Source: CAYYGL01 sp964471235 (lineage in GTDB: Bacteria > Calditrichota > Calditrichia > RBG-13-44-9 > J075). From it: a DNA stretch of 64,000 nt. The first letter of the stretch is position 1; each line of letters begins with the position of its first letter. Of the stretch, positions 9,510 through 18,124 are shown one piece after another. Location: positions 1 to 64,000 of the forward strand of contig CAYYGL010000001.1 of NCBI GenBank assembly GCA_964471235.1. The letters are read 5' to 3'. Below the pieces are notes generated by a model, which was given only the letters and a program-made list of their open reading frames with translations, had not been told where the DNA came from and did not search any database. Made by a program: the position numbers and the translations under genes.

Positions 9510-10058
9510 ATGTCTTCCGAAGGAATACAAGGGAAAAGTTTTACCACCACACGAGTAGATAAATTTCTGAATTGGGCGCGAAAAAATTCCTTATGGCCCA
9601 TGCCGTTCGGCACCGCCTGCTGCGCCATCGAATTGATGGCAACACTTGCTTCGCGCTTTGACCTGGCGCGTTTCGGTGCCGAGGCAATTCGCTTTACCCC
9701 GCGGCAATGTGATCTGATGATCGTCGCCGGGCGGGTGGCAATTAAAGAACTGCCCATTCTGAAACGGATATGGGATCAGATGCCGGAACCCAAGTGGTGC
9801 ATTTCTATGGGCGCCTGCGCCTGCTCGGGTGGCATATTCGATACGTATACCCTGGTGCAGGGAATCGATCGCTTTATCCCGGTGGATGTCTATATCCCCG
9901 GCTGCCCACCCCGACCGGAAGCGGTGATTGATGCGGTGATGAAGATTCAAAAACTGGTGGAAGAAGATAGCTGGAGCGCCTATAAAAAAGAAAATCTGGA
10001 AAGAATGCGCAAAAATAAAATTTTTACCGGACCCAATTTCCCCTGGGAGCCCCGCTAA
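9510..10058 (+). CDS. nuoB: NADH-quinone oxidoreductase subunit B
   Basis: The 20-kDa PSST/NuoB subunit that carries FeS cluster N2 of complex I. Cys ligands are present: tandem C37-C38 (GTACCAIE), C103 (GACACSGG) and C132 (IPGCPPRPE). The earlier start at 9465 is rejected because AAAGGAGGC sits just before ATG 9510. Length (182 residues) is normal. No other complex I subunit is next to it: the neighbours are an SDR and a redoxin. It could be a displaced nuo gene or a second copy, or belong to a hydrogenase-like complex, but the PSST signature is clear. Confidence 0.93.
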   Translation: MSSEGIQGKSFTTTRVDKFLNWARKNSLWPMPFGTACCAIELMATLASRFDLARFGAEAIRFTPRQCDLMIVAGRVAIKELPILKRIWDQMPEPKWCISMGACACSGGIFDTYTLVQGIDRFIPVDVYIPGCPPRPEAVIDAVMKIQKLVEEDSWSAYKKENLERMRKNKIFTGPNFPWEPR

Positions 10059-10155
10059 AATCTTTTACCGGCGCTTTCGTTTTTCCCGGATTCTCTTTGC
10101 ATTGCCAATACCGATTCCTGTTCGTGAATAATTGGAATGAGTTGTTTGATCTTTT

Positions 10156-10191
10156 AAAACCCATGTCAATGGTATTCCGGGCATGGGTTTT
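10156..10191 (+). terminator. hairpin terminator after nuoB
   Basis: AAAACCCATG (10156-10165) pairs perfectly with CATGGGTTTT (10182-10191) around a 16-nt loop. It is about 100 bp after the nuoB stop. Confidence 0.65.
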
Positions 10192-10220
10192 GTAATACTT
10201 AACGAAATTGAGGTGAGTCG

Positions 10221-10691
10221 TTGTTACCGGAATTTCGACTGCCGTGCATCCAGGGAGAGGAACTCACACCCGCGAAAATTTTGGAAAAACCCTCATCCTT
10301 GCTGGTCTTCTTTAAACGAACCTGTGAGACCAGCCTTCTAACCCTGAACTTCATAACAGACCTGGTCTCTCGTGAACCGGCTTTGGGAGAATATCTGTTT
10401 CTCATCTCACAGGATAGTGCAGAGGAAACAACTCGTCTGCTTCAAGAAACCGCCATATCTCTGCCGATAGCCGTGGATCATCCGGGATACCTGCTGTCTC
10501 AGGCATTTGATTTTCAATTTGTTCCGGCATTGTTTCGGCTGGATTCTTCCGGTAAAACGGTGGAAGAAAGCCAGGGATTTCATAAAGCGGAATTTGAGAA
10601 AATTTTCCGAAACCTGATCCGGGAAAATCGTTTAACACAAATCCCCGTGTTTCAGGATTTAGCGAAGGTGCCGATAATGCGTCCTGGCTGA
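10221..10691 (+). CDS. redoxin-like thioredoxin-fold protein, one active-site Cys
   Basis: A 156-residue protein with a peroxiredoxin/TlpA-like start (PEFRLPCIQGEELT) and the strand-plus-active-site segment LLVFFKRTCETS. In related redoxins this reads FFK..CPTC; here C35 remains but the second Cys is Ser (S38), so a dithiol reaction is unlikely. It could act as a one-Cys peroxidase-like protein. No signal peptide. The start is TTG 10221 behind GAGGTGAG. The role is inferred from fold only. Confidence 0.65.
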   Translation: MLPEFRLPCIQGEELTPAKILEKPSSLLVFFKRTCETSLLTLNFITDLVSREPALGEYLFLISQDSAEETTRLLQETAISLPIAVDHPGYLLSQAFDFQFVPALFRLDSSGKTVEESQGFHKAEFEKIFRNLIRENRLTQIPVFQDLAKVPIMRPG

Positions 10692-10754
10692 ATGGCAAAG
10701 CATGTGCATTTCGGGGAAATGTAATTTGAGGCGCTTAATCACGAACGTAAACTC

Positions 10755-11549
10755 ATGATTGACATTCATAACCACATTATTTACAACTTTGATGACGGAC
10801 CGGCAACCAGGGCTGATGCTCTGGAAATGATTCGGATGGCTTCCGACCAGGGCATCACGGCAATTTTTGCCACCTCTCATTTCAACGAAGTGATCCAACC
10901 GGATGTTGAAGCAGATTATTTTGCCAAGTTAAAAAAACTTCGTAAAGAGACGGCAAACAAGGGCATTCCGGTTCAATTGTATTCCGGTTCCGAGATGTTT
11001 TACCATCATTTCCTGGAAAAGACAATCAAAAAAACCAAAGTTGGCACATTGTGTGGTTTGGGATTGTATGTGCTGATGGAATTCCCTCTCTATCTGATGC
11101 CTGCCGGGATAGAGGAAACCCTGTTTAAATTAAATCTTGATGAAGTCATCCCCATAATTGCTCATCCGGAACGATATTCCGCTATTATCGAAGAACCGGA
11201 AAAAGTTGTTAACTTTCTGAAACATGGGGGATTGCTGCAAGTAAATGTGGGCAGTGTATTGGGAAAGTTCGGACGCCGGGTTCAGAAAGTTGCCATGTGG
11301 CTGCTGGAAAATCGAGCTGTCCACTTTTTGGGCTCCGATGCCCATTCTCCGAAAGGGCGCACTTTTGAACTGGCAAAGGCAGTACATTATCTCGAAAAAC
11401 ATCTGGAACAGGAATACATTCAGGAACTGGTCAATATCAACCCCCAGAAAATTATTGATAATGAAAAATTGGAAAGAGCAAATTTCACCCTCTCGGAAGA
11501 ACAATCCGGTTTCCTGCAGCGAATGAAGCGAAAATTGGGTCTTTCCTGA
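10755..11549 (+). CDS. CpsB/YwqE-type PHP tyrosine phosphatase
   Basis: A 264-residue PHP-domain protein like CpsB/CapC/YwqE, manganese-dependent phosphatases that remove phosphate from the tyrosine kinases controlling capsule and exopolysaccharide export. Metal-binding segments in order: DIHNHI (3-8), ATSHFNEV, the GSEM Glu, AHPERY and GSDAHS. The tyrosine kinase and polysaccharide genes that usually accompany it are not in the window. Cytoplasmic, no signal peptide. Confidence 0.85.
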   Translation: MIDIHNHIIYNFDDGPATRADALEMIRMASDQGITAIFATSHFNEVIQPDVEADYFAKLKKLRKETANKGIPVQLYSGSEMFYHHFLEKTIKKTKVGTLCGLGLYVLMEFPLYLMPAGIEETLFKLNLDEVIPIIAHPERYSAIIEEPEKVVNFLKHGGLLQVNVGSVLGKFGRRVQKVAMWLLENRAVHFLGSDAHSPKGRTFELAKAVHYLEKHLEQEYIQELVNINPQKIIDNEKLERANFTLSEEQSGFLQRMKRKLGLS

Positions 11550-11784
11550 GTGGGCGTGTAGAAGCCTTTGAATAATTATCATTCTTCACTGCACCCATCT
11601 CATTTCATCTTCCCCTTTTATCCCGCTTATCTGATCGTCTCAGTATTAAATTCTCTTGTTTTAATCCTTCCTGTCTTCTAAATTTTATTTCGTGGTACGG
11701 ATTTGCAGCAACTTCCTTATCCGCTGAAAATGCCGAGTTTATTGTTAAGCGATTATCAACCCGTCTCTTTCCAAGGAGGAACTT

Positions 11785-13815
11785 ATGAATGCGACAGCGA
11801 CACTTCCCGGAAAAATTGTTTTTACCTTGATGCTTCTCACCTCTCTGATCACCTTTATCTGGCTGATGTACCGGCGAATCCGGGTGATGACCCTGGCACA
11901 GCCGTTAAACCGATTTAATCGCATTGGTGAACGGCTGAAAGGGGTGCTGGTTTATTTTTTAGGGCAGAAACGTATTTTGGATCGGAAACACCGGGGTGCC
12001 GGCATTATGCACGCCTTTATTTTCTGGGGTTTCCTGGCGGTCTCCATTAATTCCCTGCACCTTATCGGCCGCGCTTATTCCCCGGAGTTTCACCTCCCGC
12101 TGTTCGGTCCTCACGATATTTTCGGTCTCCCCTACATCTTCATCCGTGATGTATTTGAAGTGCTGGTATTGATCATGGTGCTGGTCGCAGCCTACCGGCG
12201 AATTTTCATCAAACCGGAACGCATCACCCTCTCCTGGGATGCGGCTCTCATATTGACTCTGATCGGCACCCTGATGGTCACCGATTTTATCTCTAACGGG
12301 GCTGAGACCGCGGTGCATGGTAAAACCGCCGAAGCCGCTTCTTTTATGGCATCGTTTATTGCCGGCTGGTTTCAATCGATGGGACTGTCCGCTGCTGCTC
12401 TATCCACCCTCCATGCCGCTGCCTGGTGGATTCACATGGCGGCGCTGCTGTTTTTCCTTGCCTATCTGCCCATCTCCAAACACTTCCATGTGGTAACTGC
12501 CCTGTTTAATGTGTTCTTTCGTAATCTGGAACCCAGCGCCTTGCCGGCAATGGATTTGGAAGATGAGAACCTGGCATATTTCGGGGCCTCTCAGATTGAG
12601 CATCTGGACTGGAAGGATATCCTGGATATTTATACCTGCACGGAATGCGGGCGCTGCCAGGATGCATGCCCGGCGTATGCCACTGAAAAACCGCTTTCCC
12701 CCAAGCGCTTTAATGAAGACCTGAGACACCATCTCTTCGATAAAACACCCTGGTTATTAAAAATGGCGGCACAAATCAATGGCGATTCTCCGGAATACGA
12801 CGGTCCGGCGATGGTTGGGGAGGTGATACAGGATGCCACCATCTGGTCTTGTACCACCTGTAAAGCCTGCGAAGAAGCCTGCCCAATTTTCATCGAGTTT
12901 ATTGACCGCTTTGTGGAAATGCGGCGTCATCTGGTACTGGAAGAAAGCCGGTTCCCCCAGGAACTGGTGACCATCTATAAAAACCTGGAAAACAGCGGCA
13001 ACCCCTGGGGAATAGCGGCGGAAGACCGGGAGAACTGGGCGGAAGGGCTGAATGTGCCCAAAATCAGGGATAACGATGAGGAAGTAGAATACGTTTACTT
13101 TGTGGGGTGTGCCGGGGCATTTGATCAACAGGCACAGAAAACCATGCAAGCAATGGTGGAGATATTAAATGCTGCCGGGGTAAATTATGCCATTCTGGGT
13201 AAGGAAGAAACCTGCACCGGCGATCCGGCGCGGCGGTCCGGTAATGAATATCTTTACCAGATGTTAGCTGAACAAAACATCGAGACGTTGAATAGCAAAA
13301 GTTTTAAAAAGGTAATTACCAGTTGCCCGCACTGCTATAACACCATTCGCAATGAATATCCTCAATTGGGCGGCAAATATGAAGTGGTTCATCATACCGA
13401 GCTGCTTGCAGACCTGATTGCTTCCGGGAAAATCAAACCAACTCATCCGGTTTCGGAAACCATCACCTTCCACGATTCCTGTTATTTGGGCAGGCATAAC
13501 GGCATTTATGATGCTCCCCGGGAAATTTTGAAATCGATTCCGGGAATCACCCTGGAAGAGATGCCGCGCAGCCGGGAGAAGGGGTTTTGCTGCGGCGCCG
13601 GCGGCGGGCGAATGTGGCTGGATGAGGACAAACCCCGGGTGAACCAGAACCGGGTGGAAGAAGCCCACAGCCAGACCAACGCCACCTGCATCAGCACTGC
13701 CTGCCCGTTCTGTTCGATCATGATTTCCGACGGTATTAAAGAAACCGGGCATGAGGAAGCTCTTAACACCTTGGATGTGGCGCAATTGGTGGCAAAATCC
13801 ATGGGGAAAGCTTAA
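11785..13815 (+). CDS. membrane FeS oxidoreductase, ETF:menaquinone oxidoreductase-like
   Basis: A 676-residue protein. The N-terminal 250 residues are a NarI-like set of about five membrane helices with several His suited to heme b. Then come two 4Fe-4S motifs (CTECGRCQDACP and CTTCKACEEACP) and two CCG domains like HdrD/GlpC (SCPHCYNTI with upstream Cys; FCCGAGGG with CPFCS). This architecture is that of the EMO proteins that pass electrons from electron-transfer flavoprotein to menaquinone during fatty-acid or aromatic oxidation. No etfAB is nearby, so a heterodisulfide-reductase-like role is the alternative. AAGGAGGA precedes ATG 11785. Confidence 0.85.
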   Translation: MNATATLPGKIVFTLMLLTSLITFIWLMYRRIRVMTLAQPLNRFNRIGERLKGVLVYFLGQKRILDRKHRGAGIMHAFIFWGFLAVSINSLHLIGRAYSPEFHLPLFGPHDIFGLPYIFIRDVFEVLVLIMVLVAAYRRIFIKPERITLSWDAALILTLIGTLMVTDFISNGAETAVHGKTAEAASFMASFIAGWFQSMGLSAAALSTLHAAAWWIHMAALLFFLAYLPISKHFHVVTALFNVFFRNLEPSALPAMDLEDENLAYFGASQIEHLDWKDILDIYTCTECGRCQDACPAYATEKPLSPKRFNEDLRHHLFDKTPWLLKMAAQINGDSPEYDGPAMVGEVIQDATIWSCTTCKACEEACPIFIEFIDRFVEMRRHLVLEESRFPQELVTIYKNLENSGNPWGIAAEDRENWAEGLNVPKIRDNDEEVEYVYFVGCAGAFDQQAQKTMQAMVEILNAAGVNYAILGKEETCTGDPARRSGNEYLYQMLAEQNIETLNSKSFKKVITSCPHCYNTIRNEYPQLGGKYEVVHHTELLADLIASGKIKPTHPVSETITFHDSCYLGRHNGIYDAPREILKSIPGITLEEMPRSREKGFCCGAGGGRMWLDEDKPRVNQNRVEEAHSQTNATCISTACPFCSIMISDGIKETGHEEALNTLDVAQLVAKSMGKA

Positions 13816-13952
13816 AACAAACGTAACGATTTAGCTATATGCCCTGTTTTTTGTGGCGGGAGGGGGTGGGTGAGGTTAAAAAACAACCCCTTAACCACAA
13901 ATAAGCTCTGAGGCATCTCAACTTCAGCAAGCATCATGGCAATTTTTTGGGG

Positions 13953-13981
13953 TTGATTTATCAGCGACAATCGACTATATT
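13953..13981 (+). promoter_or_regulatory. tRNA-Arg promoter
   Basis: TTGATT (13953-13958), a 17-nt spacer and TATATT (13976-13981) lie 24 bp before the mature tRNA end, the expected place for a tRNA promoter. Confidence 0.6.
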
Positions 13982-14005
13982 CTCAACGCTTTTTACGGAG
14001 CATGT

Positions 14006-14079
14006 GCGCCCGTAGCTCAATTGGATAGAGCATCGGACTTCGGATCCGAGGGTTGGGGGTTCGACTCCCTCCGGGCGTG
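14006..14079 (+). tRNA. tRNA-Arg (anticodon TCG)
   Basis: A full cloverleaf can be drawn: acceptor GCGCCCG (14006-14012) with CGGGCGT (14072-14078), D stem GCTC/GAGC, anticodon stem TCGGA/TCCGA with loop CTTCGGA (anticodon TCG at 14040-14042, reading CGA), and T stem GGGGG/CCCTC around TTCGACT. G1 pairs with T72 as a wobble and the discriminator is G. The CCA tail is not encoded. A run of seven Ts follows and may end transcription. Confidence 0.96.
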
Positions 14080-14261
14080 CAATTTTTTTGTACGGCTTTG
14101 TGATGCGGTACTCAGTGGCTGAATGGGTTTGGAAAAAGATGCGGTTATCACCTTATTTACCTTTGCTTTCATCATTCCGCTCTTCCTGCCGGTGACGCCC
14201 TCACAACCCCGTCAGGTTTAATAATTCAATTATCATCTCAAGTTAACATGAAGGATTTCTC

Positions 14262-14960
14262 ATGAAAAAGTTTATGGTAGCAGTACTGTTGCTGGTATTT
14301 GCAGCCTGCCAGCAAAATAATTCAAGTGGTGGCAATGTTAGCCTTGCCAGCCAGAACGACAGCCTGAATTACAGCCTGGGTGTCGAAATCGGGAAAAACT
14401 TAAAACCGATTGCCGAAGACATTAAGGTGGAAGTGGTGATGCAGGGGATTCGGGACGGCCTGGCAGGCGGCGATTTGAAATTAACCGACCAGGAAGTGAA
14501 AAAAAGTTACCAGGCGTTGCAGCAAAAAATGAATACCAAAATGCAGGAAGAGCGCAAACAATTGGCTGAAAAAAACAAAACCGAAGGCGCTGCGTTTCTG
14601 GAAGAGAACAAAAAGAAAGAGGGCGTGGTAACCCTGCCAAGCGGTTTACAGTACAAAGTGCTCAAAGAGGGCAAAGGTCCCAAGCCCAAGGCGGATGATA
14701 CCGTCATCGCCCATTACGTTGGGAAGCTGTTGGACGGCACCCAGTTTGACAGTTCTTATGACCGCGGAAAACCGCTGACCATCCAGGTGAACCGGGTGAT
14801 TCCCGGCTGGACAGAAGCCCTGCAACTCATGCCGGTGGGATCCAAATGGGAACTCTATATTCCCTCGAATTTAGCATACGGCGCCCGGGGCGGCGGCTCT
14901 GTCATTCCCCCCAATGCCACCCTGATCTTTGATGTGGAGTTGCTGGATATTAAAAAGTAA
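14262..14960 (+). CDS. FKBP-type peptidyl-prolyl isomerase lipoprotein
   Basis: A 232-residue lipoprotein with signal MKKFMVAVLLLVFAAC and lipobox FAAC, an FKBP_N dimerisation region (about 25-115; NDSLNYSLGVEIGKNL) and a C-terminal FKBP domain (DDTVIAHYVGKLLDGTQFDS, GWTEALQLMPVGSKW, LAYGARGGG, LIFDVELLDI). It catalyses proline isomerisation during folding of exported proteins, like FkpA/Mip, anchored in the envelope. Start is ATG 14262 with AAGGA upstream. Confidence 0.94.
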   Translation: MKKFMVAVLLLVFAACQQNNSSGGNVSLASQNDSLNYSLGVEIGKNLKPIAEDIKVEVVMQGIRDGLAGGDLKLTDQEVKKSYQALQQKMNTKMQEERKQLAEKNKTEGAAFLEENKKKEGVVTLPSGLQYKVLKEGKGPKPKADDTVIAHYVGKLLDGTQFDSSYDRGKPLTIQVNRVIPGWTEALQLMPVGSKWELYIPSNLAYGARGGGSVIPPNATLIFDVELLDIKK

Positions 14961-14984
14961 ACATTGATGACACTGATATCGGCG

Positions 14985-15022
14985 CAGGCGTTTCCCCTGG
15001 CATCCTCCATGGGAAACACCTG
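14985..15022. terminator. stem-loop between convergent genes
   Basis: CAGGCGTTTCCC (14985-14996) pairs with GGGAAACACCTG (15011-15022), eleven of twelve bases, around a 14-nt loop. It sits between the stops of the FKBP gene and the minus-strand lipoprotein gene. No T-run follows on either strand, so a terminator role is only likely from position. Confidence 0.45.
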
Positions 15023-15064
15023 TGTCTTAGAGAAGACAACCAAAGGATATGTTTCTTGACCTCG

Positions 15065-15634
15065 TCAATTGTCCCGCTGTTCAAACAGTTCCACCCGATC
15101 AAAACAGGTAAAGCCCCCCACGTTTTCTGTTCCACCGCCGGAAATCACTACCGATAAACTATCTCCTTCGTTGATCACCAGTGTATCCCGTAAGGTGTAT
15201 TTTGTCCAAACAGTATCTGTCACTATCTGTGCTGCGGTTACATCTCTTGTCTGATCTGTTTTGAGAATAAACATTGCCACTCCGTTGATAATATAGAATT
15301 TGCCATAAAATGAGAGCTCCAGAATATGCTTACCCGGTGGGAGTGGAACAAAATAAGCCGGGGAGTCCGGCAGGGGGCCAAACCATTCCGCTGGCAGGCA
15401 AATTGACCAGTTACCACCACCGGGCGGGGTATCGTTGGAAAAGGAAATGCTATCGTCCTCCTGAACATACCAATAGGATAGGGAAGGATTGCCATTCTCC
15501 TCAAACGAGGAATTTTTAATCAGGTTTGCTGAGGTGCCGTGGGGAATCCCCAACGGAGCGGTTTTTTTTTTGCAGCCTGAGTTGCTTAGAAAAATGAATA
15601 ACACCAAACCCGGGATTAAATAGAACGATTTCAT
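15065..15634 (-). CDS. lipoprotein, jelly-roll-like, unknown function
   Basis: A 189-residue protein with a signal peptide and lipobox SNSGC followed by KKK. The mature part begins with a pattern common to carbohydrate-binding-like jelly rolls (LIKNSSFEENGNPSLSYW, then LELSFYGKFYI and a final FTCFDRVELFE). I do not recognise a specific family; a ligand-binding role at the outer membrane is only a guess. There are two adjacent ATGs (15637 and 15634); GGAGGAG is better spaced for the second. The gene converges on the FKBP gene. Confidence 0.75.
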   Translation of the reverse strand: MKSFYLIPGLVLFIFLSNSGCKKKTAPLGIPHGTSANLIKNSSFEENGNPSLSYWYVQEDDSISFSNDTPPGGGNWSICLPAEWFGPLPDSPAYFVPLPPGKHILELSFYGKFYIINGVAMFILKTDQTRDVTAAQIVTDTVWTKYTLRDTLVINEGDSLSVVISGGGTENVGGFTCFDRVELFEQRDN

Positions 15635-15948
15635 CATTTCTCCTCCCTTTTCAGAAATCTATCCATTAAAAGAGATCATCCAACACATTTGTCACATGGT
15701 GTTAAACTCAATTCGTCCCTGATTTCATCAATACCTACTGCAACTATTAAACCATAACTAAGCATCCATAAGAATTTATCCGAACCCATGACCTCTTTTA
15801 CAGGTTTCGCAATACAAATGGGTATAGAACAGGGATGACTCGGAGGAGACGCGGTATCACTAAAATGACAATTATTTGAAAAAGTACCGAAAATCTGTAC
15901 GTTCCACTTTTTATTCTTAATGCACTGCTTATCAAGTTTTTACCTGTT
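15635..15948. other. 314-bp intergenic region
   Basis: Lies between the barrel-protein gene and the lipoprotein gene, both minus strand. On the minus strand an 88-codon frame without a proper start codon runs from about 15939 to a TGA near 15676 (contains NNCHFSD and TPCDKCVG). It could be a gene remnant or chance; I do not call it a gene. Confidence 0.3.
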
Positions 15949-17238
15949 TCAGAAACTAAACTTCACCTCCAGGAACGCCCGGGAGTAAGGTTCGTTCCTG
16001 CCAAAGGGGCTGCCTGAGGGACCGTGAAAGAGGGTCGCCCCGGCAAAAATGTTCAGCCCGTCTGCCAGACCGTAGGTGAGAATCGGCAGCAGGAAAAAAT
16101 CACCATCCCTCAAATTGACCACCCCAATTACCTGCACGTCACTGAAATCGGCAAATTGGTAATGGATTCTTCCGGAAAGCGATTGGGCATACTTCTCCGG
16201 CGGATTGGGAGATGGATTTCCCACCTGGTGCAAGCGGCGAATTTCCGCGGCCCGGTCATATTTCAGGCGGATGGTCTGGATAAACTGGGCGTTCAGGGAG
16301 ATGTCATCACTGAGATTGTAATCACTCCCCAGAACATACTGAATATGGGGATTTTCCACAAACACATCCGTTCCCCGGCGGTCGTGGGTCAAAAAATAGG
16401 CGCCCTCACCCTTTAAAGAGAACTTCCCGGCAGTGGTCACGAAATCCATCCCGAATACCTGCAAGGGAAAGTAATGAGGCTCAAACACTATCCGTACCGG
16501 GAGAAAGTTTTTATCAAATTCCGGGGTGACCAGCACGGAGGGATTTTTATCAAAGCCGTGGTAGTAACTGAAGGAATAATCGATTTGAAATATTTGGGAT
16601 GCCAGCCGGATGGCATATTCGGAGCTCTCCAGCTCATTCCGGGGGAGAGTCGGATCCAGTAGGATTACCGGCAGATGCCCCATGGAATCGGGCGCGGTCA
16701 GGGGGATTTTATGCGGGGTAAAGCGGGGAATCCAGACGCCCTCCACTGTCCAATTATCCCCGAAGTAATAATCCGCTTTCAGGGCAGAAACGGCGATACG
16801 GTAATCCTCTATTTCGGCAGCAATGTTCTGGAAATCCCAGGGATTCAGATTATCGGTGGGATTAATCCAATCGGCGGTTCCCCAGAAGATAAACTGTTTG
16901 CCAATCCGCAGGTCCAGGTTTTTTAAAAACAGGTCAATGTAGGTTTCCACCGGGTAAATCTCCGTGGTGGCAGCCCGGGATTCATTTAACCTGCCGGTGG
17001 AACGGGTTTCTTCCACATTGAAATCAAAGGACGCGAAGAAAGCCGCCTTGCTGCCCAGATTGCGATCCAGCGTAAGCTGCAAGCGAGATCCCAGGCGGTC
17101 GAAAGGGAAGGGGCTGTTTAAATTGGGATGGGCAAAAAATTTTAAATAGCCGGAAAGGTCGACCTGTTGTGCGGCTGTCGTTAATGAAACGCTCGGGAGA
17201 AGAAATATAAGATATAGGAGAATATGTCGAAATTTCAT
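15949..17238 (-). CDS. outer-membrane beta-barrel protein (DUF1302-like)
   Basis: A 429-residue protein with a cleavable signal peptide (SLTTAAQQ) and many alternating strands. It ends in KFSF with a terminal Phe, the sorting signal of outer-membrane barrels. The segment RIGKQFIFWGTADWINPTD is like the DUF1302 group of barrels, which often sit beside RND-type exporters. It is the last gene of a three-gene minus-strand operon after the RND protein and the LolA-like protein, so it is likely the outer-membrane part of a lipid or hydrophobic-compound transport path. Substrate unknown. Confidence 0.75.
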   Translation of the reverse strand: MKFRHILLYLIFLLPSVSLTTAAQQVDLSGYLKFFAHPNLNSPFPFDRLGSRLQLTLDRNLGSKAAFFASFDFNVEETRSTGRLNESRAATTEIYPVETYIDLFLKNLDLRIGKQFIFWGTADWINPTDNLNPWDFQNIAAEIEDYRIAVSALKADYYFGDNWTVEGVWIPRFTPHKIPLTAPDSMGHLPVILLDPTLPRNELESSEYAIRLASQIFQIDYSFSYYHGFDKNPSVLVTPEFDKNFLPVRIVFEPHYFPLQVFGMDFVTTAGKFSLKGEGAYFLTHDRRGTDVFVENPHIQYVLGSDYNLSDDISLNAQFIQTIRLKYDRAAEIRRLHQVGNPSPNPPEKYAQSLSGRIHYQFADFSDVQVIGVVNLRDGDFFLLPILTYGLADGLNIFAGATLFHGPSGSPFGRNEPYSRAFLEVKFSF

Positions 17239-17335
17239 ATTGACCTTACCCGGTTAGTTGTAAGTTTCACAAATCATTTGTCTTACCTGTTTTAATTGAC
17301 CCGCAACGCACAGCAAAAAAGAATACCTCCTCTCT

Positions 17336-18124
17336 TTATCTTGCCCGTTGTAAAAAACGCCGGGTAAAGAAATCCGCCGGAATCCCCCGGTTCACTTCCA
17401 CATTGTAAAATTTCATCTCACTGGAGTGCCCGGTCTGTATATCCTTCATCACCATATCGGTCTGGAACCACACCCCGGCAATATTTTCCACCATCGGCAC
17501 GTCCAGCGTTTTCCATTCCCGCAACCCCCGGTCGAAGTAAAGAGATTTCACCGTCACCAGCCGTTCCTGGTCGATCCAGCGGATAATTTTTCCATACCCG
17601 GTATCGCGGGCGATTTGTTTATCTGCCGGGAGGGATTCGATCCGGTAACACTGCCGCCCGTTCACTGCTTCATCGGGAAGACGTTTGTACGTCCAATCAT
17701 TCAATTTGGGCTTGCCGATGTCGTAATAGGTAAAATCGGAGGACATAAAATTGCCACCTTTGCCGCTGGAGGCAATTCGCTTTACCCGCCGCAGCGCCGG
17801 TAAGTATAAATATCGTTCATCATCGCTGTTTTCATGTTCCTTCAACAGAAAAGCGGTGCCTTTCACATCTGCCGGGGCAGTAAAACGCATCAGCATGTCG
17901 CTTTCGTTGGGGGTGCGCTTGCGGCTGTACATTACCATTTTCCGGACCCGACGTTCCCCCCGGGCATTGGTCAAAATCAACTCCACTTCACCCTGCATAT
18001 CCTGCCAGGTGGTCTTGTTAAGGGAGCGTTTCATAATCTCGTATCCACTTAATTCCTGGGCAGAAACCGAGTAGACGACCAGAAACAGGATCATGAGAAT
18101 GCCTCCCCAAAAAAATTTTTTCAT
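17336..18124 (-). CDS. periplasmic LolA-like outer-membrane lipoprotein-sorting protein
   Basis: A 262-residue exported protein (signal ending SVSAQE) of the LolA-like family PF17131: the segments GYEIMKRSLNK, QGEVELILTNARGERR, DERYLYLPALRRVKRI and GNFMSSDFTYYDI are typical. These half-barrels carry lipids or lipoproteins across the periplasm. Its start overlaps the stop of the RND gene by 4 bp (ATGA), so it is translationally coupled to the exporter and probably takes over its substrate. Confidence 0.85.
   Translation of the reverse strand: MKKFFWGGILMILFLVVYSVSAQELSGYEIMKRSLNKTTWQDMQGEVELILTNARGERRVRKMVMYSRKRTPNESDMLMRFTAPADVKGTAFLLKEHENSDDERYLYLPALRRVKRIASSGKGGNFMSSDFTYYDIGKPKLNDWTYKRLPDEAVNGRQCYRIESLPADKQIARDTGYGKIIRWIDQERLVTVKSLYFDRGLREWKTLDVPMVENIAGVWFQTDMVMKDIQTGHSSEMKFYNVEVNRGIPADFFTRRFLQRAR

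Noticed and set aside
13856..13870. G-rich stretch near 13.86 kb as a G-quadruplex
   Set aside because: Only three runs of three or more Gs can be counted, so a stable three-layer structure is not supported.
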